A stretch of DNA of 64,000 nucleotides, taken from positions 1-64,000 of the forward strand of contig NZ_AUHR01000005.1 in assembly GCF_000423285.1 (NCBI RefSeq), given 5' to 3'. This DNA is from Laribacter hongkongensis DSM 14985 (GTDB lineage: Bacteria > Pseudomonadota > Gammaproteobacteria > Burkholderiales > Aquaspirillaceae). How positions within the stretch are numbered: the first letter of the stretch is position 1; every line of letters starts with the position of its first letter. The position numbers were made by a program, and so were the translations under genes. The notes under the pieces are model-generated. The model made no database searches and was not told the origin of the DNA. It was given only the letters and a program-made list of their open reading frames with translations. Shown in pieces: positions 50,371-59,900 of this stretch.

Positions 50371-50982
50371 ATGAAAACTCCCGCTTCCCTCGAGTCGCTG
50401 ATCACGGCACTGCGCGTGCTGCCCGGCGTCGGCCCGAAAACGGCCCAGCGCATGGCCTATCACCTGATGCAGCGTGATCCGGGCGGTGCCGACCGGCTGG
50501 CCCGGGCCATCGACCATGCCCGTTCCCACCTCAAGCACTGCGCCCGCTGCAATACCTTCAGCGAAACCGAACTGTGCGCCCTGTGCGCCGACGACCAGCG
50601 CCGGCAGGACGTGCTGTGCGTGGTCGAAATGCCGGCCGATGCGCTGATGATCGAGCAGACGCACAGCTACGACGGGCTCTACTTCGTGCTGATGGGCAAG
50701 GTGTCGCCGCTTGACGGCCTGACCGCCCGCGACATCCCGCTGGAGCAGCTGGCACGCCGGGCGCTGGACGGCACGGTGAACGAAGTGATCCTGGCGACCA
50801 ACTTCACTGCCGAAGGCGAGGCCACCGCACACGTGCTGGCAACGCTTTTCAAGGACCGCGGCCTGTCGGTCAGCCGCATTGCCCGCGGCCTGCCGGTCGG
50901 CGGCGAGCTTGAGCACGTCGATGCCGGCACGCTGGCGCAGGCCTTGTACGAGCGTCGCCGGCTGTCCACGGGTGACGCCTGA
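50371..50982 (+). CDS. recR: Recombination mediator RecR
   Basis: A 203-aa protein of the RecFOR pathway. It has an N-terminal helix-hairpin-helix ([20 protein letters not shown]), a zinc finger [18 protein letters not shown], and a Toprim domain with [19 protein letters not shown] and [12 protein letters not shown]. RecR loads RecA at gaps with RecO. The ATG at 50371 is preferred over the TTG two codons earlier. Confidence 0.96.
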   Translation: MKTPASLESLITALRVLPGVGPKTAQRMAYHLMQRDPGGADRLARAIDHARSHLKHCARCNTFSETELCALCADDQRRQDVLCVVEMPADALMIEQTHSYDGLYFVLMGKVSPLDGLTARDIPLEQLARRALDGTVNEVILATNFTAEGEATAHVLATLFKDRGLSVSRIARGLPVGGELEHVDAGTLAQALYERRRLSTGDA

Positions 50983-51083
50983 GCGCGGGTTTCATCCGGC
51001 CGGCATGACCGGCGCTGGCCTGCCGGCCGCAAACAGGGGATGATTTCGGCAATTGAATCATCACACTGGATAGCGGAGGGCAT

Positions 51084-51725
51084 ATGCGGGTCATTCTGGT
51101 CGCCAATTCCAAGGGCGGAAGCGGCAAGTCCACGGTCGCCACGCATCTGGCGGCGTATTACGCCGGGCAGGGCGAACGGGTGCTGCTGGCCGATGCCGAC
51201 CGGCAACTGAGCGCACTGGCCTGGCTGTCGCGCCGCCCTGACTCGGTCAGCCGGATTACCGGCCGGGAATGGGCCATCGGAGATGAAGACCGGATTCCCA
51301 AGGGGGAAGGCGTCATGGTGCTCGACAGCCCGGCCAACCTGCACGGCAAGAAACTGACCGCCCTGCTGCGGCTGGCCGACCAGGTGGTGGTGCCGGTGCA
51401 GCCGTCGCCGTTCGACATGTGGGCCAGCCGCGAATTCTTTGCCGCCCTCGCCGAGGAAAAGAGCGTGCGCAAGGGCCGGGTCGACATTGCCGTGGTCGGC
51501 ATGCGCATGAATCCGCGCACCCGCGCCGCGGCCGACCTGTGCGAATTCCTTGGCCAGTACGAACTGCCGGTCTTGGCGCACCTGCGTGATACCCAGGGCT
51601 ATGTGCAGGCCGCTTCGCGCGGGCTGGCGCTCTTTGACCTGCCGGCTGCACGCACCCAGCGCGACCGGAGCGAGTGGCAGCCGCTCCTGCACTGGCTGGG
51701 CGCACCGGCTGCGGCGGCGGTCTGA
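51084..51725 (+). CDS. Orphan ParA-family ATPase
   Basis: A 213-aa ParA/MinD-type ATPase with a deviant Walker A NSKGGSGKSTVATHLA and Walker B-like VMVLDSPANLHG. No ParB or plasmid partner lies nearby, so it is an orphan: either a cargo-positioning (McdA/ParC-like) protein or a chromosomal relative of plasmid ParA. AGCGGAGGG upstream is a strong RBS. The 100 bp before it holds no gene. Confidence 0.85.
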   Translation: MRVILVANSKGGSGKSTVATHLAAYYAGQGERVLLADADRQLSALAWLSRRPDSVSRITGREWAIGDEDRIPKGEGVMVLDSPANLHGKKLTALLRLADQVVVPVQPSPFDMWASREFFAALAEEKSVRKGRVDIAVVGMRMNPRTRAAADLCEFLGQYELPVLAHLRDTQGYVQAASRGLALFDLPAARTQRDRSEWQPLLHWLGAPAAAAV

Positions 51726-51855
51726 GTCCGCAGCGATCAGGCGTGAGTTCGTTGCCGTTTTTCGCTACCATCGCGCCGTTCATTACAATCTGGTGATATT
51801 GTTATGTTATTGGCATGGCAGGCGGACCGGCGGCAAGGACTCCAGAGGATCATCC

Positions 51856-53472
51856 ATGATGGGCTTTAACCTCATGATTGCCGGCTTTGTCGGCGGACTG
51901 GGCCTGTTCATGCTGGGCATGGGGCAGATGACCGACGGCCTGAAAGGACTGGCGGGCGGTGCGCTCAAGACCATTCTGGCCAGCTTTACCAGCAACCGTC
52001 CCAAGGCGCTGCTGGTCGGCGCCGGCCTGACCGCACTGGTGCAGTCGTCCAGTGCCATCACCGTTGCCGCTATCGGCTTCATCAATGCCGGCCTGCTGAC
52101 CCTGCCGCAGGCCATCTGGGTGATTTTCGGCAGCAATATCGGCACCACCCTCACCGGCTGGCTGGTAGCGCTGATCGGGCTCAAGGTGAAGATCGAGCTG
52201 TTTGCCCTGCCGGCCATCGGCATCGGCATGGCTATGCACATGGCCGGCGGCAAGAGCCGCTGGGGTGCGGGCGGGCTGGCACTGGCCGGCTTCGGCGTGT
52301 TTTTCCTTGGCATCCACCTGTTGCAGAACGCCTTTACCGGCGTGTCGGCATATATTGATTTCAACCAGTTCGGCACCGGCACCGTGCTCGGTGACCTGGT
52401 TTACGTCGGGCTGGGCTTCCTGCTGACCTTGTGCGTGCAGTCGTCCAGTGCCGCCATGGCGCTGGCCCTGACCGCCGCAGCCAGCGGCACGATCGGGCTG
52501 GAGGCTGCCGCCTCCGTGGTGATCGGTGCCAACGTCGGTACCACCTCCACGGCCATTCTCGCCGTCATCAAGGCCACGCCCAACGCCCGGCGCGTGGCGG
52601 CCGCGCATGTATTCTTCAACGTGCTGACCGGGGTGGTGGCGCTCCTGATCCTGCCGACCGTGCTGGAGCTGGTCAAACGCGTCAGCGAAGCCCTGTCGCT
52701 CGATCCTTCGGTTGCCACCACGCTGGCGCTGTTCCACACCCTGTTCAACTGTCTGGGCGTGCTGCTGATGTGGCCGCTGGCCGGCGGCATGATCCGGGTC
52801 CTGCTCCGGCTGTTCAAAAGCCAGGACGAAGAGCTGGCCCGGCCGCAGCATCTGGACGACAGCCTGCTTGATGCGCCGGAGCTGGCGCTGGAAGCCGTGC
52901 GCAAGGAGCTGGTGCGCCAGGGCGACATGGCGCTGGAAATTGCCCGCCATCATGTCCTCGGTGCCCGGATTCCGCATCCGGTGGCAGCGCTGGAAGCAGC
53001 CGTGCCCCGGCTGGGAGCCGACATCCGCTCGTTTGCCTTCCGCCTGCACCGCATGGCCGAATCGGTGGACGACAATACCCTGCAACGCATCGTGCGCAGC
53101 TCGCACCATTACGAGCGCATGGCCATCCGGGCCGAAAGCCTGCCGCGCGCCATCCGTACCACCAGCTGTACCGAAGTCAACCAGGCGCTGGGCGTATTCC
53201 GTGGCCTGCTGGACCGGCTGTGTGCCGAGCTGGATACCAGCCAGCCGGACTTCGTGCTGGACACGACGGAAACCCTGTTCCAGTCACTGCGCGAGGAATA
53301 CCGCATGCTGAAATTCCACCTCCTGGCGGCGGTATCGGCACAAAAGCTGCCGATCGAGATCATGGAGGCCCTGATGGCCCGCAGCGAGGGCAAGATGACC
53401 AGTCTGGAATCGGGCCTGAAGGCTGCCCGCAGGCTGTCGCAACTGCGGGGACTGCCGGCGTCTGTCCTGTAG
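51856..53472 (+). CDS. Na/phosphate cotransporter family protein (NptA/YjbB-like) with PhoU-like tail
   Basis: A 538-aa membrane protein. Two inverted repeats carry the QSSSA motifs typical of the SLC34/NptA family (ALVQSSSAITVAAIGFINAG and LCVQSSSAAMALALTAAASG) and GSNIGTT/GANVGTT. After about residue 310 a soluble helical PhoU-like domain follows (LEAVRKELVRQGDMALEIAR). It likely imports or exports phosphate with sodium. ATG 51856 or 51859; upstream in-frame sequence overlaps parA and is not coding. Confidence 0.9.
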   Translation: MMGFNLMIAGFVGGLGLFMLGMGQMTDGLKGLAGGALKTILASFTSNRPKALLVGAGLTALVQSSSAITVAAIGFINAGLLTLPQAIWVIFGSNIGTTLTGWLVALIGLKVKIELFALPAIGIGMAMHMAGGKSRWGAGGLALAGFGVFFLGIHLLQNAFTGVSAYIDFNQFGTGTVLGDLVYVGLGFLLTLCVQSSSAAMALALTAAASGTIGLEAAASVVIGANVGTTSTAILAVIKATPNARRVAAAHVFFNVLTGVVALLILPTVLELVKRVSEALSLDPSVATTLALFHTLFNCLGVLLMWPLAGGMIRVLLRLFKSQDEELARPQHLDDSLLDAPELALEAVRKELVRQGDMALEIARHHVLGARIPHPVAALEAAVPRLGADIRSFAFRLHRMAESVDDNTLQRIVRSSHHYERMAIRAESLPRAIRTTSCTEVNQALGVFRGLLDRLCAELDTSQPDFVLDTTETLFQSLREEYRMLKFHLLAAVSAQKLPIEIMEALMARSEGKMTSLESGLKAARRLSQLRGLPASVL

Positions 53473-53687
53473 GGCGAGCGATGCCGCGCCGGTCGTCTTG
53501 ACACGCGAACCGCTCCGGGCCAGCCGCGCTTGCGTCCGGGAACGCGGGAGTGCAGCGAGGCCGACCCGTCCGGCGTGAGGGCTTGGCCCGGTTCAGGCTG
53601 GCCGGCGTGCTGCGGCCGTGTGCTGGAATGGCGGCATCGCCCGGTCAGCTGCTGCGTCCGGCCTTGCTGCCGGCAAGGCGCCGGTGG

Positions 53688-54464
53688 TCATGCGTGGCGG
53701 AAGTGCCGGTGGGCGGCTTGCCAGGCTTGTGCGGCAGCTGCGGCGGCCTGCTGCCGGGCAACGGCCAGTGCCTGGGCGAGCTGGCTGGCCGGATCGTGGC
53801 CGACATGCTGTGCCAGCAGGGCCAGGTCGCGCAGGTCGCCCAGTGTTTCCTGCAAGGCCTTGCACACGGGCAGGTGGGAAGCCAGCCGGTCGTCATCCAG
53901 CCAGTCGGCGTACAGCTCGGCCTGGTAGCGCAGGCGTTTGGCTGCCAGCCGGGCCTCGTGCTGTTTGCCGAGCCCGACCGAGCCCAGGTCGGCCTTGGCC
54001 AGCAGTGTGTACAGCCGGCGTTCGGTCCGCTGCACGCTGTGCCTGAGGATGCGCTCCAGCTTCTTGTCACCGGTTTTCTTCAGACGGCGTCCAATGCGGC
54101 CCGGCTGCCGCAGCTGGCAGCGTTGCAGGCAGGCGCCCAGCTCAGCCGGAACCGGCGGCACGAGCCCGAGCCGCTGGCGGCTGTAATTGAGCCTGTCGAG
54201 CCATTCTGCCCGCACTCCGGCGTCGCGCAGGGGGTTGGTCAGGGTCAGCACCCGTTTGATGCGGCGGTCAAAGCGGGCCAGCCGCCGCAGGCCGGGCTGG
54301 TCCTTGAGGGGGGCAATCAGGCTGTGCAGCCGCCGGATGGCGATGCGCAGGGCATGCAGGCTTTCGGCGTCACGCCTGACTCCCAGGGTGTCACGTGCTT
54401 CGTACAAGGTGTGCAACCGGGTACGGATCGAACGGTCCAGCCGGGCGTGCAGGGTACGGGGCAT
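53688..54464 (-). CDS. CHAD-domain protein
   Basis: A 258-aa all-helical protein with the CHAD pattern: ESLHALRIAIRRLHSLIAPLK, a second copy ARLAAKRLRYQAELYADWL and QETLGDLRDLALLAQHV, with conserved His and Arg that bind polyphosphate. CHAD proteins target polyphosphate granules; there is no CYTH triphosphatase domain here. It ends two bases before the K+ channel stop on the same strand, so the two form an operon with the channel first. Confidence 0.88.
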   Translation of the reverse strand: MPRTLHARLDRSIRTRLHTLYEARDTLGVRRDAESLHALRIAIRRLHSLIAPLKDQPGLRRLARFDRRIKRVLTLTNPLRDAGVRAEWLDRLNYSRQRLGLVPPVPAELGACLQRCQLRQPGRIGRRLKKTGDKKLERILRHSVQRTERRLYTLLAKADLGSVGLGKQHEARLAAKRLRYQAELYADWLDDDRLASHLPVCKALQETLGDLRDLALLAQHVGHDPASQLAQALAVARQQAAAAAAQAWQAAHRHFRHA

Positions 54465-54466
54465 GG

Positions 54467-55363
54467 CTATCTCCTTGTCGGGGTGGCAGGGGGCGGCATG
54501 ATGGCGACGTCGGCAGGGCCGGTTTCATCGGGCTCGTCCGGTTCCAGCACGCTGCCACAACGGCGGCAAAAGCGTGCGTCCGGCTCATGGCCTTCGGTAT
54601 GGCAGTCCGGGCAGATGCGGCTGCCGTGGGTCCGGGCATCGGGAACCCGTGCGAATTCGGCAGCGAAGATGCCGGTGGGGACGGCGATGATGCCGTAGCC
54701 GATCACCATCAATACACTGGCAATGGCCTGCCCGAGCGGTGTCTTGGGTGTCATGTCGCCAAAACCGACCGTGGTGATGGTGACAACGGCCCAGTAAATG
54801 CTCTGCGGAATGCTGGTAAAGCCATGCACCGGTCCTTCGACGACATACATGATCGTACCCTGGATAATGACCAGCAATGTCACGCCCAGCAGAAAGACGG
54901 CAATCTTGTTCTTGCAGGCCACCAGTGCAGCCGTGAGCTGGCTTGAGGCCGTCAGGTAGTGGCCGAGCTTGAAGATCCGGAAAATCCGCAGTAGCCGCAA
55001 TACCCGCACGTCCAGCAGGAAATGCACTTCCGGCACCAGGAGGGCGGCGTAGGTCGGCAGGATCGAGACCAGGTCAATGATGCCGTAGAAGCTGCGGGCA
55101 TAGCGCCAGGGGCGGGGAGAACAGGCCAGCCGCAGGCCGTATTCCACCGTGAACAGCAGGGTGAAAAACCACTCGAGTATCTGGAAGTGCGATGCGAAAC
55201 GCAGGTGGATGCTGACGACGCTGTCCAGCATGACGACGGCCAGGCTGGCGATGATGGCGACGATCAGGCAGGTATCGAACAGGCGGCCGGCCCGGGTGCC
55301 GGATTCAAAGATGATGTGATAGCACTGGCGTTGCCAGGGACGGCGGGCGGGAAATGGCGACAT
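54467..55363 (-). CDS. Voltage-gated type potassium channel with C-terminal zinc ribbon
   Basis: A six-helix ion channel of about 298 aa. S4 carries spaced arginines in VRVLRLLRIFRIFK; the selectivity filter is TITTVGFGDMTPK. After S6 a zinc ribbon appears: CPDCHTEGHEPDARFC then CRRCG-like RRCGSVLE, which is uncommon among bacterial Kv-type channels. The start is uncertain: ATG 55363 is used because the longer form from ATG 55408 adds a Cys-rich leader; ATG 55369 is also possible. It is followed at once by the CHAD gene. Confidence 0.88.
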   Translation of the reverse strand: MSPFPARRPWQRQCYHIIFESGTRAGRLFDTCLIVAIIASLAVVMLDSVVSIHLRFASHFQILEWFFTLLFTVEYGLRLACSPRPWRYARSFYGIIDLVSILPTYAALLVPEVHFLLDVRVLRLLRIFRIFKLGHYLTASSQLTAALVACKNKIAVFLLGVTLLVIIQGTIMYVVEGPVHGFTSIPQSIYWAVVTITTVGFGDMTPKTPLGQAIASVLMVIGYGIIAVPTGIFAAEFARVPDARTHGSRICPDCHTEGHEPDARFCRRCGSVLEPDEPDETGPADVAIMPPPATPTRR

Positions 55364-55523
55364 GGGCATCCGGATGAAACAGGTCGAACAAGTATTCTGC
55401 CTTGTCATATAACCGTCGTGTCATAACTTAGCGCAAACTGCTTGCACGTTCCGGGCAGGGCTCGGGCTAATATGAATTCATCGCAGTCAGAAGCGTCTGT
55501 TTTTACTTTCAGGAATAAAGACC

Positions 55524-56456
55524 ATGGGTATTGCACAAAACGTGACAGAACTGATCGGCAACACACCGCTGGTGAAACTGAACCGGGTGACGGCAGGCAT
55601 GCCGGCCACCGTGCTGGCCAAGCTCGAATTCTTCAATCCGGCCCACAGCGTCAAGGACCGGATCGCCGCCGCCATGCTGGATGCCGCCGAATCCGAGGGC
55701 CTGATCGGTCCGGACTCGATCATTCTGGAAGCCACCTCCGGCAATACCGGCATCGGGCTGGCCATGGTCTGCGCCGCCCGTGGTTACCGGCTGGTCATCA
55801 CCATGCCGGAAACCATGAGCCGCGAGCGCCGCATCCTGTTGCGTGCCTACGGGGCCGAGCTGATCCTGACACCGGGTGCCGAGGGCATGGCCGGTGCCAT
55901 CGCCAAGGCCGAAGCCCTGGCTGCCAGCGACAGCCGGTATTTCATTCCGCACCAGTTCGACAATCCGGCCAACCCGGCCATCCACCGCCAGACCACCGCC
56001 GAGGAAATCTGGCGTGACACCGCCGGTGAGGTGGACATCGTCGTGGCCGGCGTGGGCACCGGTGGCACCATCACCGGGATTGGTGAAGCACTGAAGGCCA
56101 GAAAGCCGTCCGTCAGGATCGTGGCGGTCGAACCGGATGCCAGCCCGGTGCTGTCCGGCGGGGCCAAAGGACCGCACCCGTTGCAGGGCATCGGTGCCGG
56201 TTTTGTGCCGAGCGTGCTGAATACCGGAATCTACGACGAGATTGTCCGCGTCAAGAGTGATGACGCGTTTGCCACGGCCCGTGACATGGCGCGCAAGGAA
56301 GGCCTGCTGGTGGGGATTTCATCCGGTGCTGCCACCTGGGCGGCCCTTGAGCTGGCCAGACGGCCGGAAAATGCCGGCAAGACCATCGTGGTGGTGATTC
56401 CGAGCTTTGGCGAGCGGTACCTGTCGACCCCGCTGTTTGCCGATCTGGGCGACTGA
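55524..56456 (+). CDS. cysK: Cysteine synthase A (O-acetylserine sulfhydrylase)
   Basis: A 310-aa PLP enzyme making cysteine from O-acetylserine and sulfide. PLP-binding Lys44 is in [13 protein letters not shown]; the substrate loop ATSGNTGIG and the phosphate loop [10 protein letters not shown] are present, with [11 protein letters not shown] near the end. The start at 55524 follows GGAAT. A terminator follows at 56481. Confidence 0.96.
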   Translation: MGIAQNVTELIGNTPLVKLNRVTAGMPATVLAKLEFFNPAHSVKDRIAAAMLDAAESEGLIGPDSIILEATSGNTGIGLAMVCAARGYRLVITMPETMSRERRILLRAYGAELILTPGAEGMAGAIAKAEALAASDSRYFIPHQFDNPANPAIHRQTTAEEIWRDTAGEVDIVVAGVGTGGTITGIGEALKARKPSVRIVAVEPDASPVLSGGAKGPHPLQGIGAGFVPSVLNTGIYDEIVRVKSDDAFATARDMARKEGLLVGISSGAATWAALELARRPENAGKTIVVVIPSFGERYLSTPLFADLGD

Positions 56457-56477
56457 TCCCGGCGGCCTTTGCACCCA

Positions 56478-56518
56478 TTAAAACCGGCGGCGCATGTCGA
56501 ATGCGCCGCCGGTTTTTT
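56478..56518 (+). terminator. Terminator between convergent cysK and lipA
   Basis: AAACCGGCGGCGCAT (56481-56495) and ATGCGCCGCCGGTTT (56501-56515) pair perfectly over 15 bases around GTCGA, followed by TTTTAT; the A-run on the left serves the other strand. Confidence 0.9.
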
Positions 56519-56591
56519 ATCTGGCTTTCCCGTTGCTCCGGCTGTTGCCGGATGCGCCGGGAAAGTGCCCTGAATCCGCATGACCGTCAGG

Positions 56592-57539
56592 TCATTCGAT
56601 GACTTCCCTGGCCTGCTGGTCTGCGTGGTAGCTGGAACGCACCATGGCACCGACGGCTGCATGCCTGAAGCCCATGTCGTAGGCTTTTTTCTCGAATGCC
56701 TTGAACTGGTCCGGCGTCACGTAGCGCAGCACCGGCAGGTGGCCGTTGGACGGTTGCAGGTACTGGCCGATGGTCAGCATGTCCACGTCGTGGGCACGCA
56801 GGTCAGCCAGTACTTCCAGCACTTCTTCGTCGGTTTCGCCAAGGCCGACCATGATGCCGGACTTGGTGGTGACATCCGGGTTGCGGGTCTTGTAGTCCTT
56901 GAGCAGTTGCAGGGAGTGGGCATAGTCGGCACCGGGGCGGGCCTGTTTGTAGAGGCGCGGAGCGGTTTCGAGGTTGTGGTTCATCACGTCCGGCGGCGTG
57001 GCCGAGAGGATGTCGAGTGCCAGTTCCAGCCGGCCGCGGAAGTCCGGTACCAGCACTTCGATGCGGGTGGCGGGCGAGCTGGCACGGATGGCCTGGATGC
57101 AGTCGGCAAAATGCTGGGCACCGCCGTCGCGCAGGTCGTCACGGTCGACCGAGGTGATCACCACGTACTTGAGCCGCATGGCGGCCACTGATTCGGCCAG
57201 GTGCTGCGGCTCGTTCGGGTCCAGCGGGTTGGGGCGGCCGTGGCCGACGTCGCAGAACGGGCAGCGGCGGGTGCAGATGTCGCCCATGATCATGAAGGTG
57301 GCCGTGCCGTGGCTGAAGCATTCGCCGATGTTCGGGCAGCTGGCTTCTTCGCAGACGGTGTGCAGCTTCTGGTTGCGCAGGATTTCCTTGATCTCGAAAA
57401 AGCGCTGGCCGGTGGGCAGCTTGGCCCGGATCCATTCCGGCTTGCGCAGTTTTTCTTCCAGCGGCACGACCTTGATGGGGATGCGTGCGGTCTTGGCTTC
57501 ACCTTTGTGCTTGATGCCGGTCTGGTTGTCTTGCTTCAT
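56592..57539 (-). CDS. lipA: Lipoyl synthase
   Basis: A 315-aa radical-SAM enzyme inserting two sulfurs into octanoyl chains. The sacrificial-cluster cysteines are in [13 protein letters not shown] and the radical-SAM motif is CTRRCPFC; the end [14 protein letters not shown] carries the Ser ligand region. The start overlaps the lipB stop by four bases, so the two are translationally coupled in the order DUF493-lipB-lipA. Confidence 0.97.
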   Translation of the reverse strand: MKQDNQTGIKHKGEAKTARIPIKVVPLEEKLRKPEWIRAKLPTGQRFFEIKEILRNQKLHTVCEEASCPNIGECFSHGTATFMIMGDICTRRCPFCDVGHGRPNPLDPNEPQHLAESVAAMRLKYVVITSVDRDDLRDGGAQHFADCIQAIRASSPATRIEVLVPDFRGRLELALDILSATPPDVMNHNLETAPRLYKQARPGADYAHSLQLLKDYKTRNPDVTTKSGIMVGLGETDEEVLEVLADLRAHDVDMLTIGQYLQPSNGHLPVLRYVTPDQFKAFEKKAYDMGFRHAAVGAMVRSSYHADQQAREVIE

Positions 57540-58159
57540 GCTTCGGTCTCGTGTTGCGGGCGGGCAAGCCGCGTTTCAAGGTGCGGGATCAGTCGTTCGG
57601 CCACCTGGGCCAGCGTGGCCTCGACACCGAGGTCGGTCATCCGGGTGACTTCCAGTCCAGCGTAGCCGCACGGGTTGATCCAGCCAAACGGGGCCAGGTC
57701 CATGCTGACGTTGAGGGACAGGCCGTGATAGGTGGCGTGGTTCTTGATGCGCAGACCCAGTGAGGCGATCTTGCGGGCGCCGACGTAGACGCCGGGAGCG
57801 TTGACATCGCCACGGGCTTCGATGCCGTAGTCTGCCAGCGTGTCGATGATGGCCTGCTCGATCCGGCGCACCATGTCGCGCACGCCATAGTCGCGGCGGC
57901 GCAGGTCCATCAGCAGGTAGACCACCAGCTGGCCCGGGCCGTGGTAGGTGATCTGGCCGCCGCGGTCGGTCTTGACCAGCGGGATGGCGGTCTGCTGCAA
58001 CAGGTGCTCGGGCTTGCCGGCCAGACCCAGTGTATAGACCGGCGGATGCTCGACGATCCACAGTTCGTCGGGCGTTTCGCCGGTGCGCGTTTCGGTGAAC
58101 GCCTGCATGGCGTGCCAGGTGGGTTCGTAGTCAACGAGCCCCAGGTGTCGGATATGCAT
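57536..58159 (-). CDS. lipB: Octanoyl-ACP:protein N-octanoyltransferase
   Basis: A 207-aa transferase that puts octanoate on lipoyl domains. Motifs: [20 protein letters not shown], then [20 protein letters not shown] with the catalytic Lys, and [16 protein letters not shown] with the catalytic Cys. It precedes lipA with a four-base overlap. Confidence 0.96.
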   Translation of the reverse strand: MHIRHLGLVDYEPTWHAMQAFTETRTGETPDELWIVEHPPVYTLGLAGKPEHLLQQTAIPLVKTDRGGQITYHGPGQLVVYLLMDLRRRDYGVRDMVRRIEQAIIDTLADYGIEARGDVNAPGVYVGARKIASLGLRIKNHATYHGLSLNVSMDLAPFGWINPCGYAGLEVTRMTDLGVEATLAQVAERLIPHLETRLARPQHETEA

Positions 58160-58221
58160 GATGAGTAGTGTCCGGACATGCCCGAACGCGCTCCGCTGGA
58201 GCGCGCCGGCCAGATGGCCGC

Positions 58222-58506
58222 CTAGAGTACGACCTTGACCAGCGGATGACCAGTCAGGTCCTGGTAAATCCGGTCCAGTTGCGCCTTGGAGGCGGCGTTG
58301 ACGGTCATGGTCAGCGACTGGTACTTGCCGCTGGAGCTTTCGCGCATGACCAGGTCCAGCTCGGCATCGAAGTCCGGAGCGTGGATCCGGACGATGTCGA
58401 CCACGGTCGGCACGAAATCGTCGTGGCGGTCACCCATGACCTTGAGCGGAAAGCGGCATGGAAACTCGAGCAGCGTGTCTTCGGTATTGGCAGGCAGGTC
58501 AGCCAT
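58222..58506 (-). CDS. ybeD: DUF493 (YbeD-like) protein
   Basis: A 94-aa protein with the YbeD/DUF493 pattern: [39 protein letters not shown] and a short [12 protein letters not shown] end. YbeD has an ACT-like fold and unknown role, conserved between dacA and lipB in many proteobacteria, as here. AAGGA lies upstream of ATG 58506. Confidence 0.93.
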   Translation of the reverse strand: MADLPANTEDTLLEFPCRFPLKVMGDRHDDFVPTVVDIVRIHAPDFDAELDLVMRESSSGKYQSLTMTVNAASKAQLDRIYQDLTGHPLVKVVL

Positions 58507-58585
58507 GATGACGGAGTCCTTTATGAGCAGTACGGGATGGCAGGGCCATCCCGTCAGGTCGGATCAACGGGCCGGCAGGGCGGTG

Positions 58586-59734
58586 TCAGGCAAACCAGAG
58601 CTTGATGGTGTCGATCAGGCGCGAGAAGAAGCCGCCTTCGTCAACCGTCTTGAGCGCGACGACCGGACGTTCGGTAATCACCTTGCCGTCCAGTGTCAGC
58701 GTCAGCTTGCCGACAGCCTGTCCCTGCTTCACCGGGGCGATCAGCGGCTGCGTGCTGGTCATGCTGACCTTGATGCGGCTGGCGGCACCCTTGGGCACAG
58801 TGACATAGACATCATCGGCAAAGCCGACGTTCACGTCGTTGGCGTCGCCCTTGTAGACGCGCAGCGTCGAAACACTCTGGTTGGCCTGGTAAAGTCGGGG
58901 CGTATCGAAAAACTGCAAGCCGTAGTTGAGGAGCTTGGAGCTTTCGACCGCACGCGCTTCCGGGCTGGTGGTGCCGACCACCACCGAAATCACCCGGCGG
59001 TCGTCGCGCTTGGCGCTCGACACTAGGTTGAAGCCGGCGCTGGCAGTGTGCCCGGTCTTGAGGCCGTCGACCGACGGGTCACGGTACAGCAGCAGGTTGC
59101 GGTTGGGCTGCTTGATCTTGTTGTAGGTGAATTCCTTCATCGAGTAGATGGGATAGAACTCGGGGTAATCGTGGATCAGTGCGCCCGACAGGATGCCGAG
59201 GTCGCGCACGGTCATGTACAGGTTCGGGTCCGGCAGGCCGGTCGAGTTGGTGAAGTTGGAACCGGTCATGCCCAGACGCTTGGCTTCCCGGTTCATCATC
59301 TGTGCGAACACTTCTTCGCTGCCGCCAATGGCTTCGGCCAGTGTCACGCAGGCATCGTTGCCCGACTGCACGATCATGCCGCGCATCAGGTCGTTGACCG
59401 ATACCGGGGTGCGCAGGTCGAGGAACATGCGCGAACCTTCGGTGCGCCAGGCCTTTTCGGACGGTTGCAGCATCTGCTCGCCCTTGAGGCGGCCTTCCTT
59501 GATTGCCTTGAAGGTCAGGTAGGCCGTCATCAGCTTGGTCAGGCTGGCCGGTTCGATGCGGGTATTCGGATCGCGGGACGCGAGGGTCTGGCCGCTGTAG
59601 AAATCGTTGACGATATAGGCCTTGCCGGCAATGTCCGGTGCCGGCGGCACAAAGCCGGCCGTTCCCTCGGCGAGGGCCCAGCTCGACGTGAACAGCAGGG
59701 CGGTGGACAGGGAGGCTGCGATCAGTTTCTTCAT
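58586..59734 (-). CDS. dacA: D-alanyl-D-alanine carboxypeptidase (PBP5/6 type)
   Basis: A 382-aa exported enzyme. A signal peptide ending at SSWALA (about residue 22) precedes the mature part. Catalytic motifs: SLTK (64-67), SGN (124-126) and KTG (226-228). A PBP5_C beta-domain and an amphipathic C-terminal anchor (FFSRLIDTIKLWF) hold it to the membrane. It trims the terminal D-Ala of peptidoglycan. It heads the dacA-ybeD-lipB-lipA run. Confidence 0.95.
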   Translation of the reverse strand: MKKLIAASLSTALLFTSSWALAEGTAGFVPPAPDIAGKAYIVNDFYSGQTLASRDPNTRIEPASLTKLMTAYLTFKAIKEGRLKGEQMLQPSEKAWRTEGSRMFLDLRTPVSVNDLMRGMIVQSGNDACVTLAEAIGGSEEVFAQMMNREAKRLGMTGSNFTNSTGLPDPNLYMTVRDLGILSGALIHDYPEFYPIYSMKEFTYNKIKQPNRNLLLYRDPSVDGLKTGHTASAGFNLVSSAKRDDRRVISVVVGTTSPEARAVESSKLLNYGLQFFDTPRLYQANQSVSTLRVYKGDANDVNVGFADDVYVTVPKGAASRIKVSMTSTQPLIAPVKQGQAVGKLTLTLDGKVITERPVVALKTVDEGGFFSRLIDTIKLWFA

Positions 59735-59900
59735 GGATGAAATTCGGTGTTACGGGACAGGAAATGCGGGGGATTATACCCAGCGCGCCGTGAGGATGTT
59801 TGTTTGCGAAACCCGTGATGCGTAATGGTTTTTCGCACACGAATACAAAAGTTTCAGTTACCCTGCGTCATACCGAATTTGCATTATCAGATACTGAATC

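Noticed and set aside
48255-50453. 732-codon open frame antisense to dnaX and ybaB
   Set aside because: Overlaps conserved genes entirely; composition is that of a shadow frame.
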